Origin: Clostridia bacterium
Lineage (GTDB): Bacteria > Bacillota > Clostridia > Oscillospirales > CAG-272
Assembly (NCBI GenBank): GCA_017420845.1
Contig: JAFQOC010000619.1
Coordinates: 1-8,504 of the forward strand
DNA length: 8,504 nt
Reading direction: 5' to 3'
Part shown: one piece after another, positions 7,013 through 8,504 of the stretch
Layout of the letters: the number at the start of each line of letters is the position of its first letter
Numbering within the stretch: position 1 is the stretch's first letter
Position numbers and translations under genes: made by a program
Notes under the pieces: model-generated
Database searches by the model: none
What the model saw: only the letters and a program-made list of their open reading frames with translations
Told to the model about the DNA's origin: nothing

Positions 7013-7017
7013 ATGTA

Positions 7018-7563
7018 TTACGTATTTTGGGGCGCGACCTTGTCCCTGCCCTCATGCATAGCGGCTTTTTCCGCCTCTACTGCGCAATTTGAATCTTCGG
7101 AGTTTTCGGCGGCTTCCGATTCCTCCTCGTCCTCCTCGGTCTTCGCCTGCGTTTCTGTTGGCCGCCTCAACGCGGCGTACCACTCGGTCGCCGATTGGCG
7201 CTCGCTTTGAAACTCCTCCCACGCGGCGGCGTACAGCTCCGCCCGTCGGTCGTCCATATCTTCCGTGATGAACCGCTCAACCTCTTCCGCCGCGGTTGCC
7301 ACGGAAGAGTCGAGGCCTTCGATGGCGTCTGCGTAAGCTCTGCCGACGGCCATTTCCGCCTCTTGCTCGTACTGCTTTCGCAGGATACCACGCAGAGGAT
7401 TTGATATGTCATCGTACTGTTTTTTTCTGTTCAACGCCCGGGTAAGCCTGTCCCGGGCATAGTTCAGGCCGTCTGAACCATGCGTATCCCTCTGCGTAGC
7501 ATATGATCTTGCGTGTCGGTCCTTCGCGTAGTCCTCCAGACCGTACGGGATTCCTTTAGCCAT
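7018..7563 (-). CDS. Acidic helical phage protein, function unknown
   Basis: 181 residues, almost entirely predicted helix. The N-terminal third is basic and rich in Arg, Tyr and Asp (YAKDRHARSYATQRD, YARDRLTRALNRKKQY). The middle, 60-135, is amphipathic helix (KQYEQEAEMAVGRAYADAI, RRAELYAAAWEEFQSERQ), and the tail, 138-170, is a disordered-looking Glu-rich run (KTEEDEEESEAAENSED). There is no signal peptide, membrane segment or catalytic motif. The ATG at 7563 follows AAAGGAG by about 10 bases and overlaps the preceding stop by 8 nt (ATGGCTAA). Its place between the propeller-like protein and the baseplate protein suggests a virion or assembly component, such as an internal or scaffold-like protein. 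The family is not recognised. Confidence 0.75.
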   Translation of the reverse strand: MAKGIPYGLEDYAKDRHARSYATQRDTHGSDGLNYARDRLTRALNRKKQYDDISNPLRGILRKQYEQEAEMAVGRAYADAIEGLDSSVATAAEEVERFITEDMDDRRAELYAAAWEEFQSERQSATEWYAALRRPTETQAKTEEDEEESEAAENSEDSNCAVEAEKAAMHEGRDKVAPQNT

Positions 7564-7723
7564 TCCGCTCCATCTCCTTTCTCAAGCGCTCGATCTCTCT
7601 GTCCTTTTCCTCCAGAACACAAAGGATCTCGTCAATCATCCCATTGATATACCTACGCAGGGTTTCGGTCTGCTCCTGAGGTGCCCCCCTCAATGGAGGG
7701 ATCTTGGTTATCTTGTTCGCCAT
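7556..7723 (-). CDS. Small coiled-coil phage protein (55 aa)
   Basis: 55 residues from the ATG at 7723, which lies 5 bases after the TGA of the preceding gene and 10 bases downstream of GGAGGAG at 7734-7740. The frame extends upstream to a TTG at 7786, but that would overlap the preceding gene by 59 bases and has no clear ribosome binding site. The N-terminus is short and polar (ANKITKIPPLRGAPQEQ). The remainder is one continuous amphipathic helix (RRYINGMIDEILCVLEEKDREIERLRKEME split by heptads), expected to oligomerise as a coiled coil. Small helical proteins of this kind are common between tail genes and probably act as connectors or assembly factors. No function can be assigned from sequence. 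Confidence 0.72.
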   Translation of the reverse strand: MANKITKIPPLRGAPQEQTETLRRYINGMIDEILCVLEEKDREIERLRKEMERNG

Positions 7724-7727
7724 ATGA

Positions 7728-8504
7728 TCAGTGCTCCTCCGCTTTTTCAAAGATTCGGGTGATAGAATAGATCTTGCAGGGTCCAACGCCGTCTATGCGG
7801 AGCCGCATATGGTCACATCGGGCAGGCAGAATGGCCACGGGCACCGTTTTCAGGACGGGGGCCTCAATGGCCGCGATCTGCTTCCAGTCACCGCGAGAGT
7901 CATACCGGACGGAAACCCGCACCGAAGATCCTGCCTCCGGGGAAAGCTTGAGGATCACCTTATCCAGATACCGGGCGTCGGTGGTCTCCAGTCCCATGAT
8001 TCCGGTCTCGGCGTACCAGATAATAGGGGTCTGATCCATTTCCTCCGGGGAGGCTTTCTCGGTGGGCTCTACGGTCATGATCCTGCGGGTGGTGATCTCG
8101 GCATCCCCGACATACCTGCGATTTACGGCGACAAACCACAGGTTATCCCCTGCCGAAGACATGCTCTCCACCTCGGTGTCGTCCTCTCGGTGCCACAAAT
8201 TCTTATCGGTGTCCAGCACGTACATATGCCTGTCGGTGACCTTTCGGTCAACGAGCTTATGAATGGCAAGGTAATACTTGCCCCCGCAGGCACCGCCCAC
8301 GGCGTGGGTATAGCCCGTCAGCCGCCCCAAAGCGTCGGACACAGGGAGGGGGGCAGATCCGTCATAGCTCATAACGGGGCCCGTAGACTTGTAGTAGAGG
8401 GTATTCCTCACAACGGCCAAGGATCGGTGCGCCCCGCGGGCAACTCCCATACAGGGGACGTCATAGAGGGCGAAGGTACCCGCCGTGTAACCTCCCACGC
8501 GGTG
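7728..8504 (-). CDS. Phage virion protein, beta-propeller-like with C-terminal beta domain; 5' end cut by window edge
   Basis: At least 258 residues; the frame is open to the right edge (codons for His-Arg precede the GTG at 8498), so the N-terminus is missing. The first 150 residues read as blade-like repeats: RSLAVVRNTLYYKSTGPVM-SYDGSAPLPVSDALGR, then GGKYYLAIHKL...MYVLDTDKNLWHRED, then DNLWFVAVNRR...RRIMTVEP. Such 'YDG...PVS' and 'YVLDT...WHRED' patterns recall propeller proteins of phage tails or head-tail connectors. The last 100 residues are a separate beta domain (YLDKVILKL, VRVSVRYDSRGDWKQI, then ILPARCDHMRLRIDGVGPCKIYSI), an arrangement I associate with phage tail components. It is the first gene seen of the minus-strand run, 4 bases before the small coiled-coil gene. 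The exact virion role is uncertain. Confidence 0.65.
   Translation of the reverse strand, partial: HRVGGYTAGTFALYDVPCMGVARGAHRSLAVVRNTLYYKSTGPVMSYDGSAPLPVSDALGRLTGYTHAVGGACGGKYYLAIHKLVDRKVTDRHMYVLDTDKNLWHREDDTEVESMSSAGDNLWFVAVNRRYVGDAEITTRRIMTVEPTEKASPEEMDQTPIIWYAETGIMGLETTDARYLDKVILKLSPEAGSSVRVSVRYDSRGDWKQIAAIEAPVLKTVPVAILPARCDHMRLRIDGVGPCKIYSITRIFEKAEEH

Noticed and set aside
3227..7014. Diversity-generating retroelement target in the fibre or baseplate gene
   Set aside because: No reverse transcriptase, template repeat or C-type-lectin-like C-terminus is visible in the window.
5113..7092. 659-codon open frame on the + strand opposite the BppU-like gene
   Set aside because: It is longer than the real gene but exactly antisense to it. 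Its translation is rich in Cys, His, Arg and Gly with no domain pattern, and the opposite strand carries recognisable domains and a good ribosome binding site.
7724..7786. Longer 76-residue form of the small coiled-coil protein starting at TTG 7786
   Set aside because: It would overlap the upstream gene by 59 bases without a ribosome binding site, whereas the ATG at 7723 has GGAGGAG upstream.

Overview
The window looks like the distal part of a tailed-phage late operon, most likely a prophage in a Gram-positive gut Clostridia-type host. Three things point there: AGGAGG-type ribosome binding sites before nearly every gene, a BppU-like baseplate protein with 'NLTNC' immunoglobulin-like repeats, and a 'GKSAY' plus SGNH-hydrolase tail fibre, a combination typical of phages of intestinal Firmicutes. 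No host marker gene is present, so the taxonomic call is an inference.

Layout. On the + strand, positions 1-639 hold the 3' part of a Sel1-repeat protein that runs off the left edge. A strong intrinsic terminator follows at 721-769. Everything from 810 to the right edge lies on the minus strand and is transcribed right to left as one tightly packed run of nine genes. In transcription order these are: the C-terminal part of a beta-propeller-like virion protein (7728-8504, cut by the right edge); a 55-residue coiled-coil protein (7556-7723); an acidic helical protein (7018-7563); a BppU-like baseplate protein with a coiled coil and three Ig-like repeats (5137-6975); an SGNH-hydrolase tail fibre or receptor-binding protein (3227-5119); a small beta-rich plus coiled-coil protein (2775-3182); and three consecutive membrane or exported proteins (2144-2782, 1726-2166, 810-1733).

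How they fit together. The first six genes probably build the tail tip: a propeller or adaptor part, small helical parts, the baseplate upper protein that holds the fibres, and the fibre whose C-terminal esterase-like domain would act on host surface glycans. The last three are all membrane-directed and are translationally coupled by overlaps. They sit where a lysis cassette would be expected, yet no amidase, lysozyme or peptidase is visible. This unrecognised membrane trio, together with the 135-residue gene before it, is the least explained part of the window.

GC content is mosaic. The N-terminal half of the BppU gene and the membrane genes are about 60-65% GC in the lines I counted, while the Ig-repeat half of BppU and the fibre gene are nearer 40-50%. 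This suggests exchange of host-recognition modules. There are no tRNAs, rRNAs, CRISPR arrays, transposases or integrases. The only gene-free stretch of note is 640-809, which holds the terminator.
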